A DNA stretch of 64,000 nucleotides, taken from positions 62,001-126,000 of the forward strand of contig MU401513.1 in NCBI GenBank assembly GCA_022579005.1, written 5' to 3'. Under the pieces are notes generated by a model. It saw only the letters and a program-made list of their open reading frames with translations, was not told where the DNA came from and made no database searches. Positions 1 to 11,115 of the stretch are shown piece by piece (the stretch's first letter is position 1; the number at the start of each line of letters is the position of its first letter). The translations under genes were made by a program, and so were the position numbers. The DNA is from Poronia punctata (lineage: Eukaryota; Ascomycota; Sordariomycetes; Xylariales; Xylariaceae).

Positions 1-2173
1 ATAGTGGTGCCGATGTTAGTACCGGCGAACTGAAGAAACAAAACCCCAAAGCGTCAGATCAAGCCCTCAAGTCGTGAGCGAATATGGAGGGGGAGGCCAA
101 GACTCACATTGCATAGTATAACTGAAAGAAATCCCATGCCCCCGATGGCACCGATGGTTCCTGTCTTATCAACCCAATGCTTCCACCCATATGCGAAGAC
201 GGCGACCCAGCCCTTCGTTACCAGCCCCTGTACAAGGATGAACATCTCAAACGAGAATGGAAGAAGAGCGAAAGGTAGATGGCTCAAAACCGCCATGACC
301 GTGGGAAACGTATCTTGTGACCACCTGTATGTGTCCCTCGTGACGGATACGAGTGTCCGCGGTTCGCTGCCCGGCGGACAGGCGGGGATTGGGCATTCGT
401 GAATTGCATTTTGTTCCGCAGCTTTGTTCTTTTCCTCTTCTAGACCATGGGTCGACTGAGTGTCCGCTCTCCTCTGTGATGCAGGGATCTCGATTCCAAG
501 GCCCACAGGCCCGTCTTTACGGCCAGTAGTCGTATCAGTGGCGGCGGTTTCATGCTGGATGTCTTCATCGCCATCAGGGCCGTTTCCGTCATTCCCATGT
601 GCGGGCCTGATAGGAGTGTCATTCTGGGTTCCATCTGGTACGGGATTCATAACCGCGAGTCGGTCCTCCCCATCCGGCACATCCTCGCTTGAGTCCTTCA
701 TCCAACCCTTCTCGTCGGCGCTAGGCTGACTATTCGTATTAAGTGATTCCAACGCTATTGCAGAAGTAACAGCGGGATCAGTAGTTTGTTCGCCCATACC
801 CCCTTCTGCTGCAAGTTCTCTCCTTCTCCTTTCGGCGGCCTCGGCAACTTCCTGCCTCCCTGCGCGGGCAATCTTGCGCGTCTCTTCTCGGTGGATCCAG
901 CCCCAAGCCAGATCAAAAATGAGCATGACAACCGCCGCAGGCAATGTCACGTAGAAAACTGCAGTTTCCTGGTCCTGACTGGATTTGACTTCGTTGAGCA
1001 CAAGGATAGTAATTAGTGTAGCAGCCATAACACAGGCGCCGAACGCGGCACCGGTCTTATCCAGGAAAGGATTCATGATCTCCTCTAGAGATAGCATCTG
1101 GCCTTCTTCGGTTTGTTTCTCTTCTTCGCCGGCAGTACCTCGTCCGTAGGGGATGTTTGGATTCACCGGCTTTCTGCGCCTCGCCTCCTCGTCGAGCTCA
1201 TGCATCTTGATAGAGCTCGGAATAAGAGACTCGTCGGCAAACACAATGTAGAGCAGAAACGGGAACAAGACGATGGCGGTTATGACAACTGGAACAACCA
1301 TATCCCTAGTGTAGTAAATAAATTTGATGTTGAAGGCACCAGCAAGCACGAGATTTGTTGGATTGGACGAGACGAGGATGGCCGAGGCGATATTAGCAAC
1401 AGCAAATTGAGTGTGAATCCACGCTCGAGGATGGACGATATTGCTTGAGACGCGGGTCATGTAGGCAAGGAATGCCGTGCCGGATAAAATGATGGGATCA
1501 TTGCCGATGAAGCTTCCCAGGCCGAAAAAGAAGGCGTAGAGGAAGAAGAATAGACGGTGGCCGACCTTGCCTCCCAGCTGGAGGACTTTAAAGGCAAGAT
1601 ACCTGATGAGACCTGATGCGTCGATTGAAATAGCGATATAAGCCAGCGAGAAGAAAAACAGTAGAATGTCGTATGGCACAATGTGGTCAGAGCCAACAAT
1701 GCCGCCTTTAATTTCATCTCCGTTGATGGCCCCGATGGCCAACAAGAAAATGTCCGCTATGAGCGGCCCCGTGACAAAGTTGATGGGAAAACGGAACCAC
1801 AAGTACGGCTTAACCACGTCGTCGGTAAGACTGTCCGCTTCCGTTGTCTCAACGAGCTCCTTCTTCCTCCGGTCATAATGTGTCCTTGGCGGGATGACCC
1901 GCAGAGCGACTAGGGATTTCACTATAGTTTTGTATAACACAATCGGCACTGGGATGGGGATGTGAAATGGAAACAACACAGTGATGTCTAATCCAAGGTC
2001 AGGCGAGGGACACTACGAAGCTAATGACATGCGAGATGCCAGCATGGCCAGCCAGCTCTGAGTTAAAAGAGGTACGTACTTGCTAAGACGAACGCGACGA
2101 GAGTTAGACTCGACCGCCAAAACTTGATTTTGTCGGTTGAGGTGTCAACCCGGTCCTCTGGAACTTGAGCCAT
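1..2173 (-). CDS. ArsB/NhaD-type ion permease, 3' end outside window
   Basis: Polytopic plasma- or organelle-membrane permease of the ArsB/NhaD (CitMHS-like) superfamily, which moves arsenite/silicic acid-type solutes, organic anions or Na+/H+. The substrate cannot be read from sequence. Exons run 2173-2080, 1987-108 and 29 to the left edge; introns 2079-1988 and 107-30 have GTACGT and GTGAGT donors and keep frame. The first exon gives the start MAQVPEDRVD; without it the long ORF would begin inside the first membrane segment. Family-like motifs are GNDPIILSGTAFLAY, the SSNPTNLVL loop and CNFAGTNIGTT, the last formed exactly across the second intron. A long hydrophilic, acidic cytoplasmic loop separates the two membrane halves, as in fungal members. 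About 667 residues are visible and the C-terminus is cut by the window edge. Family assignment is confident; substrate is open. Confidence 0.85.
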
Positions 2174-2903
2174 AATGTCAATGAGAGAACTGATTGAGCG
2201 CTAGCCGCACCACGGCTTGGTAGTTTATCGCAGCGGGGTCACAATCCGGTGCGCATTGCGGAAAACAGATGTTCTTGCGGCAGGAGAATGATTAGGCCCC
2301 AAGCACGAAAAGTCGATAAACTCAAGCAGTAGGGCCAGTGTGCCACCATATAGATAGGTAGTAACACGGCTCCCGACGGCACCACTTGGACGGGCCGTGC
2401 CAGGTTGCGAGTGGAGAGAAGACCTCGACAAGCCCAGGGACTCGGCAATATTGGTCTTCTTTGCCGCAACTCTCCAGTAAAATATTCACCAACGAAGCAC
2501 GTGTTGGGCTCTTTTCTCGGAGTGGATGAACACAGCTCAACCAAATGATTACATCCACGCCGTCAGGAACACTGAGACGCCGTCGACTTGATGATATGTT
2601 GCCAATCGAGTCGAAATGGCGGCAACTCCCTCGACACTAAGTGGGTTGGATTGTGGCTATGAGAATGTGTGTGTTTTCAGGCTGTTTTGTTGGCCTGCAG
2701 CCCTAGAGGCTAGCACGCGCTGAGTGGGCCCTTGGTCAACCCTGGGGTGCCAAGCGTTCCCCCTACATACGAGTAAGTACCTTCTTGTACCTCACACGGT
2801 AATTTTCTACTCCCAGACATGACTCGTCCTTCTTATGTAGGTAGTAATAACCAATAGGTAATTATCGTCTGTAGTGTAGGGCTGTTCTCATACGAGTACA
2901 CTT
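2174..2903. other. Intergenic, promoter side of the permease gene
   Basis: No gene seen; the short ORFs here lack splice-supported or protein-like structure. Two TACGAGTA octamers lie at 2768 and 2891. Base composition is normal up to the sharp A+T-rich boundary near 2909. Confidence 0.6.
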
Positions 2904-2908
2904 ACGGG

Positions 2909-3155
2909 AGAAAAGATGGGAGATCTGCAAAGGGAATTAGAAGTTAGAAACAAGGTAATATATTCTCTATGTATTTCTTAAAATGTAAATAATATAATAA
3001 GTACCTTTTAAAATAAGGTTTAAGTAGGTTTAATAATAAAGGGGGTTACGACTTAAAATAATAAGTATAAAAAAAGTAACTGCTTTTTTTTTTTATTAAA
3101 GTAGGTTTAAAAGATTAAACCTACTTTCTTGCTAAATTTATACTTTTATTAAGCT
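2909..3155. repeat. Left LTR
   Basis: Aligns with 9868-10115 over its whole length; shared blocks include the stretch around the TAATATATTC and AATAAGTACCTTTTAAAATAAGG words. Its outer (left) part keeps G and C where the right copy has A and T, while its inner part is heavily mutated. It holds a perfect 9-bp inverted repeat with a 6-nt loop at 3101-3124. The ends read AG...CT rather than the usual TG...CA; this may be a RIP effect or a boundary error of a base or two. Confidence 0.85.
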
Positions 3156-6100
3156 AATAAAATAAAATAAAAAAAGTATAGCGCTTTTGCTATAATAATA
3201 AAAAAAAATAAAGCTATTAAATTATTTTAGCTAGATGCTAGCTTTTATTAGTAATAAAAGATTTTTTTTAGTATATAAGTAGCTTTTTTTTAGCTTAAAA
3301 ATTTTTAGCAAATTTTTATAATAATTATATAAAGCTATTAGTAAGCTATTTAAATTTATTAAATAAAATAATAGTTTTTTAAAGTATTATTTAATAATAA
3401 ATAAACTTTTTTAGTAAAAAGTTAATTTTTAAAGTTTATTTTTTTATAATAGCATAATAAAGTTATTTACTTAGATTTTAAAAATTTTTATATTATATTA
3501 ATATTATTAAAGCTTTTATTTAATATCTATTTTTTTAAAAAAAAAATTTATATAAAGCTTAAAAGCTTATTATTAAGTAGTTTTAAAATTATAAAAAGTT
3601 ATTTTTAAATAGTAAAATAAACTTTTTAAAAGTTAGTAAGCTTTTTAAAATATTTTAATTTACTAATAAAAATTATATTTTTAAAAGTTTATAAAGTAAA
3701 ATTTTATATAATATTTTTATAAAAAATAGTTTAATAAATATTATAAAATATTTATTATATTAAGCAACTATTATTAGTAAACGTTAGTTTTAATTATTAA
3801 ATTTTTTACTTTTAAATATAAGCTTTTTAAAAATTTGTTAAAAATTTTTTATATAAGCTTTAATTATGCTAACTAACTTATAAGATTTTAATAGTATATT
3901 TACTAGCTTAGTACTAAATTTTTTTAGTATATAATTAAAAGTTTTTAAAATAAATACTTTTTTAAAATTAATATAAATACTTAATAGTATTATACTTATA
4001 AAATATATTTACTTAGTTATTTTTTTTTAGCTATAAGTTTTAAGCAATTTTTTATTTTAAATGCTTAAGTAAAATAATTAAAATAGTTAACTATTAAAAA
4101 ATAGTATTAGTTTTTATTTTTAGTTTTAAAAAATAGTTTAATAAAGTTTATAATAATTATATAAAATAATGCTTTTATAGTAACTAAAAAGTTAAAAGCT
4201 TTTAAAACTACTAAACTAAATTTAATATATTTTATATATTTAATATAATAATTTTATATATTTTTTATTATAGTAAGCTAGTATACTAACTTATTTAATT
4301 TATTTATTATTATTTAAATAAAAAAATAACTAGTTTAATTATAAGCTAGTTATAAAGCTTAAGCAACTTTATTTTAATATAAATAACGCTACTATATACT
4401 TTTTTAGCAATATTTAAATAAGTTATTATATATTTAGTAGCTTTAAAATTTTTATAAAAAAATCTTTTTATTTAAATAATTTAAAAAATTATAATACTTT
4501 TTTTTAAAAGCTTGCAAATATTAGTATATTAAAGTTTAAATTTATACTTAGCTAATTTATTATTATAATAATATAATATTTTAGTTAAAAAACTACTAAT
4601 TATATTAATTTAAGCTTTTTTATTTAGCTATTTAAATAACTTTTAGTTTAGCAAATTTTAAAATTTATTTAACTTATTAGTTTATTTTTATAAAAAGCAA
4701 GTATATAATTTAACTTTATTTAATTAAGCAATTATATTATACTTAGCTTAAATAATAGCTTTAGTTTTAGTTTTTAAAAGTTTTAAAAGTATATTTTTAT
4801 ATTTTCTTTTTTTATTTTTTTTAAATTTACTTTTTAGTATAATTTGTTTTTTTAAGCTTTTTTAATATATTAATATTATTATAATCTTTTATTTTAAAAA
4901 TCGTTTTAAATAAAGTATTAGCTACTTTGTTTTTTTTTAATATATTTAATTTAAATATTTAATTATTAAAGCTTATTAGCTTACTAAGCATATATTTTTT
5001 TATAATATATTAAATTAATAAAAAATATTAAAAGCTTATAGTTTATATAAATAATTAATTAAACTTTAAACAATATAATAAAATATTAAATATAGTAGCA
5101 AAAAAGCTTTATAATAACTAAAAGCTTTTATTTATAAGTGCTATAATTTTATTAAGTCTTTATAAAAAAAAAGCTATTATATATTAATAGTATATTAATA
5201 CCCTTTTAAATCTAAGTAATTAAAAATCTTTTTTTAAACTTTAAAGCATTTATAAATTTATTTATAGCTTAATTAAATATATACTTATATATTTTAACTA
5301 CTATAAATGCTCTTATTTTTAAAAAATTAAAAAATAAAACTTTTGCCGGCTTTTATTTTTATATAACTAACCTAGTTAATTTAGTTAAAAGTTTAGCTAT
5401 TTTAAAATAGTTTTTTATTTACTTATAAATATATTTAATAGTTTTTAAAAACAATTTAATAGCAATTTAATTTTTAAATACTAGCTATAATCTAATTTTT
5501 TTACTTTATTTAAAAATTATTTATAAAATCTTATAAATTTAATAAAGTACTTTTAAAGCAACTATTTTAATAAACTTTAAATATATTTTTTTAAAAAACA
5601 ATTTTAGTATTGCTTAAAAAATCTTTTAAAAAAAATAGTGCTTAATAAATTCTTATTAACTATAAAAGTTAAAATATAATAAAAAAATATTATTTATATA
5701 AAAAAATATAAGTACTAGCTTTTTAAAAGCTTAAAGCTATAATAACAAGTTTTTTAAATTTAGCTTTAAAATTACTTTTAAAGCTATTTTTATAAGCTTT
5801 ATTATTAAAAAAGCTAAAGTTTATAATTTTTATAGCATTTTAATTAGTTATATTTAAAAAAATCTTAATATTAAAAATATAAATATATAATAATATAGTA
5901 AATAAATTAGTATAACTTAAAACGCGTGCTTTAATTAAATTTAAAAAAGCTTTTAGCACTAAAGTTACTAAAATAGTTATATATATTTACTATTAAAAGC
6001 ATTTTAATACTTAGCATATTTTTATTTACATTTTAATAGTTAAATATAATTTTTTGCTTTTTTTATAAGTTAAAAAATAAAAAAACATAGTTTTTTATTA

Positions 6101-9100
6101 CTATAATAAGTTATAACTTTTATAATAACAGCTTTTTATTAATAATAATTATACTTTTATATATTTTTAAATTTATACTTTTTTAAACTAATTTATTTAT
6201 TTAGTACTTTTATAGCTAAGTTTAAACTTTTTATTTAAATTTATTTTATAGCTTTACTTTAAGCTTTAGCTTAACGTAGTGCTTATATAAATTTATAGCT
6301 TATATCTTTATAATACTTAATATATTAAAATCTTAATAAGTATAAAAAGTTTTTATAACGTTTTTTTAAAAATTATTTAATATTAAAAAACTTAAATATA
6401 TACTTAATTTATTAAACTAAGCTTTTATAATAGTTAAAAGGATTTTTTTAAAAGTTATAATAAATTATTTAATTAGTTTACGCTTTATTAAAAAAAGTAT
6501 TATAATTTTTTAATTTGCAAATCTTCTAATTTTTTAATTTATAAATTTTATAATTTCTTAACTTATAAATTTTTTATTTATAGCTTTTTTTTAAAAGTAA
6601 TATACTAACCTAGCACTAAGTTTTTTATACTAAAAATAAATAATATAAAACCTAGCATTTTGTAAGCTTGCTTACTTATATTATAAATACTAAGCTTTAA
6701 AGCATAATATACTATTTAATTTTAAAAGTAATAAACTAATTTTAAAAAGTTAACTATATAATAAATTTTAAATAATATTATAAATAAGTTTATATTAAAT
6801 TTTAGTTTAATACTTATAATAGCTTTTTTAAATTTAATAACTTAGTAGTTTAAAATAACTTAATAGTATAGTTATAAATAAAAGCTTAATTTTTTAAATT
6901 ACTAAAATTGTTTAAGCTATTATTTTTTATATTATTTACTAATTTATTTAAATTAAAAGCTTTTTTTATTTTTTTAAAAGCTACTTTAAAATTTAGTTTA
7001 ATAAAAAGTCTATTTAATATAAAAAATAGTTTATAACTTATTAATTAAATTATAATAAATTTTTTAATGCAAACTTTTAAATCTTTTTGCTTTATATTAC
7101 TAATGCTTAGCATGCTTAATTAAATATTAATTATTGCTACTATATTTTATAACTAAAAAAAACTTAAAATAATGCAAACTTTATTATTTTTTTAATTTTT
7201 AAAAGCTAAGGTCTTTATAATAGCTTATATAGTCCTTTATATATTTATAACTTTTAAAGTTATAATAACGTAATAAAAAACTTTAATAAAATCTTTATTT
7301 AAAGTTTTTATAAAAAGTTTTTTAAATTTTAAATCTAATAAATTTAAAAGTTTTAGCCTTAGCTTTTTAACTTTTTTTTTTAATATAATATTAATATTAA
7401 ATTTTTAATCTATTTAAGCAAAGCTTGCAAAAAAAAATCTAGTTAATATCTAGCTATTTTTTAAATAATAAAGTATTAAAGTAACTTTTTATATAGTAAT
7501 AGCTAAATAAATAACTATAAAGCTTAATATTAAGCTTAATACTATAAAAGTTAATTTTTTTATTTAAGCTATATATTTAGCTTTTTGTTTTGCTTTAGCT
7601 ATAATTTAAATAGCTATATATTTTATAACTATAAAAGCTTTTAAGCTTACTTAAAATAAGTTTATAAAACTTATTTTTACTTTAATTTAATTAGCTAAAG
7701 TTTTATAATTAAATAGTTTTTTATTTAGCTTTTTATAAATTTTTTAAGCTTATTAAATAGTTTTTTTTTTAAGATCTTGCTTTTTGCTTTTTTTTTTATT
7801 TAAAAAAGTTTTAATAAAAATTATACGCTTTTGTTTTTATTTTTTTTAAAAAAGTTTATTAAATACTTTAGCTAAAAAACTTTATAAAACGTATATTTAT
7901 ACTTAAATCTTTTTAAGCTTATTAGTTTTATTAAATTTATTAAATTTTTTAAATAAATTTTTAAAAGTTTTTTTATTAGCTTTTAAATTTATAGCTTTTA
8001 AATTTATAGTTTTTAAAATATAGCAAAAAAAGCTTATTTTATTAGCTTAAAAGCTATTTTTATTTTTTTAATTATATTTTTTAGTTTTAATATTATAAAA
8101 AATAAAAAAATAATATATAGTTACTAAAAATAATGTTAACTATTTTTTTAGCTTTAGCTTTTTTTATTTTTTTATTTAAAAATATTAAAGCTTTTAGCTA
8201 TATTTATTTTTATAATTTTAAGCATAAAGATTTTAAAATAGTATACTTAAGTTTAATATAATTATATTTATTATATTAAAAGCATACTTTTATTAATAAT
8301 AGTACCTTTTTTTTTTGCTTACTAGTAGATTTTTTAAGCTTTTTTATAAAAGTAAATTAGTTAAATTAAATATAGTAAGTTATAGTTTATTTAACTACTA
8401 TTTTTTAAATCTTAAAAGTTTAAATAATATAGCTTTTTTTTAAAACTATTTTTTAGTTTAAAAGCTTATATTTAGCTAAAATTTTTATAACACTTAAAGC
8501 TTTTTAACTAATATACTAGTATTTAATAAAGCAAACATTTTTAATAATAAGTAAGCTTTTTAAATAGCTTTTTTATATTTATATTAACATTAGCTAAAAA
8601 TTTTTTTTATAAGCTTAATTTTTATATTTTTAGCTTTTTAAGCTTATAACTAACGCTTTATTTTTAAAACTTAAAAAGCAACTTTTATTATATTAAACGC
8701 TTTTTATAAAAAATAATAATTTTAAGCTTTTTTATTAATAGCTTTTATTTATAGATTTTTGTTTTAAAAACTATTAATAAATATTTTTACTATAAATTTT
8801 AAAATAAAAATTTTTAATATAATTAAAAAATTAGCATTTATTTAACAAAATATAGCAATATTAAAAACATTTTTATCTTTTATTTTTTTTAATAAAGCTA
8901 AAGTCTTATTATAATAAAGTATAAAAGCTTTATTTTTTTTAAAAAATAGTTTTTTAAGCTTATTTATAAGCTAAATAATTTTTTTATTTTTAACTACTAC
9001 TAAATACTTTTTTTTAAAAGCTTATTTAAATAATATAAAGTTAAACAAATCTACTTTTTGCTTTAATACTTTATTTTTAAAATTTTAAAGCTTAGTTTAA

Positions 9101-9549
9101 TTATTTAAAAAAGTAGCAGCACTACTTTTATAAAGCATGTTTATTGCTTTAATTATATTTAAATATACTATAATAGCTTTAGCTTTTTAAAATTCCTACT
9201 TAATTTACTAAATTTATTTAGCTATAAACATATTGCTAGTAAACTAATTACAATTTGCTAAGTTAAAATAAAGTTTTTTTTTTAATCCTTATATAATTTT
9301 GTTTTTGTTTATTTGTTTATTTAATATTTTAACCTATATAAGTCAAGTTAATAAAAATAATATAATTAGCTTATTTTTTAAATATAAAGGATTTAAATAC
9401 TTAAAGCTTAGGTTAAAAAGTAATTGCTTTATAATATTTTTTATTACTTTTAATAAAAAGCTATTAAAGTATATAAATTTTAATTTTTTTGCTTATATAA
9501 TAAAGCTTTTTATTAATTAAAGTAGTTATATTAGTCTTATAACCTATAA

Positions 9550-9800
9550 ATAGCTTTATAGCTTACTAATAAAATAAAATAATAGCTATATAGCTTATTA
9601 AACTAATAATATAATAGTACTATAGCTTATTAATAAAAAAAAAACAACGGCTATATAGCTTATTTAAAATAAGTTAACAGCTATACAGCTTATCTAAGGT
9701 TATTAAATAGCTTTACAGCTTATTAAGTAAATAAAAGACAGCTTTATAGCTTATTAACAAATTAGCACTATAGCACAATAATAGCACTATAGCTTATTTA
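9550..9800. repeat. Degenerate minisatellite inside the element, near the right LTR
   Basis: About eight or nine diverged units of roughly 27-36 bp share the core AGCTwTAyAGCTTATT followed by an A+T-rich spacer. The core itself contains two AGCT tetramers. Tandem repeats in untranslated DNA before the 3' LTR occur in some fungal retrotransposons. RIP has blurred the unit, so unit number and length are approximate. Confidence 0.65.
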
Positions 9801-9867
9801 TTTTTTTAACTAGGTTTTTTAAACTATATAGTACTGTTAATTTAACCCTTGCCTTATTAAAAACACT

Positions 9868-10115
9868 AAAAAAAATAAAAGATTTGCAAAAGAAATTAAA
9901 AGTTAAAAACAAGGTAATATATTCTTTATATATTTTTTAAAATTTAAATAATATAATAAGTACCTTTTAAAATAAGGTTTAGGTAGGTCTAATAATAAAA
10001 AGGGTTACGACCTAAAATAATAGGTATAAGAGAAGTAACTGCCCCTCCTTTTTTATCAGAGTAGGTCCGAAAGATCGGACCTACTTTCCTGCTAAATTTA
10101 CACCCTTACCAAGCT
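9868..10115. repeat. Right LTR
   Basis: Partner of 2909-3155. Its outer (right) part, from about 10030 to 10115, has normal base composition, whereas the matching part of the left copy is A+T only. The inverted repeat GTAGGTCCG/CGGACCTAC (10061-10084) corresponds to a fully A+T-shifted but still perfect stem in the left copy. Confidence 0.85.
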
Positions 10116-10120
10116 ACGGG

Positions 10121-10479
10121 TACAGTGCTTATTAGCAAATAAGTACTGTGTGAAGCTGCACAGCTAAAGAATTTGCGAGGGTCTTGGCGGGTCTTGGCGG
10201 GTCTTGACTTAATCGCTTTAGAATCGAACTTGATTGGATCATTTGACTGTACTACTAAGTAAGTACCTCGCTAGTCCGCTTCGATCACCGACCAAAAAAA
10301 CGGCGGGTGGCTGTGTAACATAGGAAGTACGGTATCGGTACCTACAACGTATTCTACAAGGAGGTATGCTGACACCGGCATGCTGTAGTATGTTATACAG
10401 GTCCCTGCGGAATGATGAAAACACGCCCACTACTCGCACTCGTACACGTACGTACTTGAATACATGTAGACTACTGCCG
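10121..10479. other. Spacer between the two mobile elements
   Basis: No gene. A 10-bp word GTCTTGGCGG is repeated about 2.6 times in tandem at 10179-10206. Base composition is normal, so RIP has not spread far past the LTR. Confidence 0.6.
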
Positions 10480-10487
10480 CATGTAAT

Positions 10488-10505
10488 CAGGGTTGTAAAT
10501 TAGTA
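10488..10505 (+). repeat. Left terminal inverted repeat of the hAT-type element
   Basis: CAGGGTTGTAAATTAGTA; matches the reverse complement of 11089-11107 except for one missing T. Confidence 0.85.
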
Positions 10506-11088
10506 ATACTAATGTAGTAATTGCCTATACTAATACTACATGTAGTTAGTAACAGTCTATACTAATACTACATAGGTTAGTAAATGCCTATACTAATACT
10601 ACATGTAGTAATACTACTGTAGTATGTAGTAATACTATAATTACTATAAAAATACTAATTATTAATTAAAAAACAGTATAAATACTGTGTAAAAAAATAA
10701 AGTAAAATAGTATAAAAAGCAAAACACTATTATATATACAGTGTTGATATACAGTGCTTAGTAGAAATACACTGTATATAATTTAATTGATTTTTTATTT
10801 TTTAAAAATAAAAAATTAATTGAAAAAATTAAAAAAAAATCGGAAAAAATCGGAAAATTTTAGAAAAATTCAAAAGAAATTCGGAAAAAATTCGGAAAAA
10901 TTATTGTAGTAATTTTGTAGTAATTGTAGTAATTTTGTAGTAATTGTAGTAATACTAAAAATTACTACAAAATTACTACACTTTTTGTAGTATAGTAATA
11001 GCCTATACTAATACTACATTAGTATTGAGATCTTGTTACTACACCGTTACTACATGTAGTAATACTACATGTAGTACCAATTACTACA

Positions 11089-11107
11089 TACTAATTTAAC
11101 AACCCTG
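11089..11107 (-). repeat. Right terminal inverted repeat of the hAT-type element
   Basis: Reads CAGGGTTGTTAAATTAGTA on the - strand, one T longer than the left end. Confidence 0.85.
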
Positions 11108-11115
11108 CATGTAAT

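Larger units (their letters stand above)
2909..10115. mobile_element. RIP-degenerated LTR retrotransposon, about 7.2 kb
   Basis: Two direct repeats of about 247-248 bp (2909-3155 and 9868-10115) flank an A+T-rich interior with very few CpG sites. The same 5-mer, ACGGG, sits just outside each end (2904-2908 and 10116-10120) and fits a target-site duplication. Differences between the repeats are almost all C/T or G/A, as expected for RIP, the fungal premeiotic process that mutates repeated DNA. The interior has no usable reading frame; the longest ORF (9299-9520) is an A+T-biased chance frame. Length and layout fit a Gypsy- or Copia-type retrotransposon, but no gag/pol motif survives, so the superfamily and the orientation cannot be told. 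A purine-rich run just before 9868 could be a decayed polypurine tract, which would put the element on the + strand. Confidence 0.85.
10488..11107. mobile_element. Non-autonomous hAT-type DNA element (MITE), 620 bp
   Basis: Ends in inverted repeats beginning CAGGGTTGT and is bordered on both sides by the identical 8-mer CATGTAAT (10480-10487 and 11108-11115). An 8-bp target duplication together with CAGGG-type ends is typical of the hAT superfamily. There is no transposase frame, so it would depend on a transposase elsewhere in the genome. The interior is A+T-rich and built largely from GTAGTAAT/ATTACTAC words in both orientations, so it can fold back on itself. The exact duplication suggests a fairly recent insertion or lack of decay at the flanks. 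Confidence 0.85.

Noticed and set aside
9299..9520. 73-residue frame in the A+T-rich block
   Set aside because: Made almost only of Phe, Ile, Lys, Asn and Leu, as expected from random A+T DNA; no retroelement motif.
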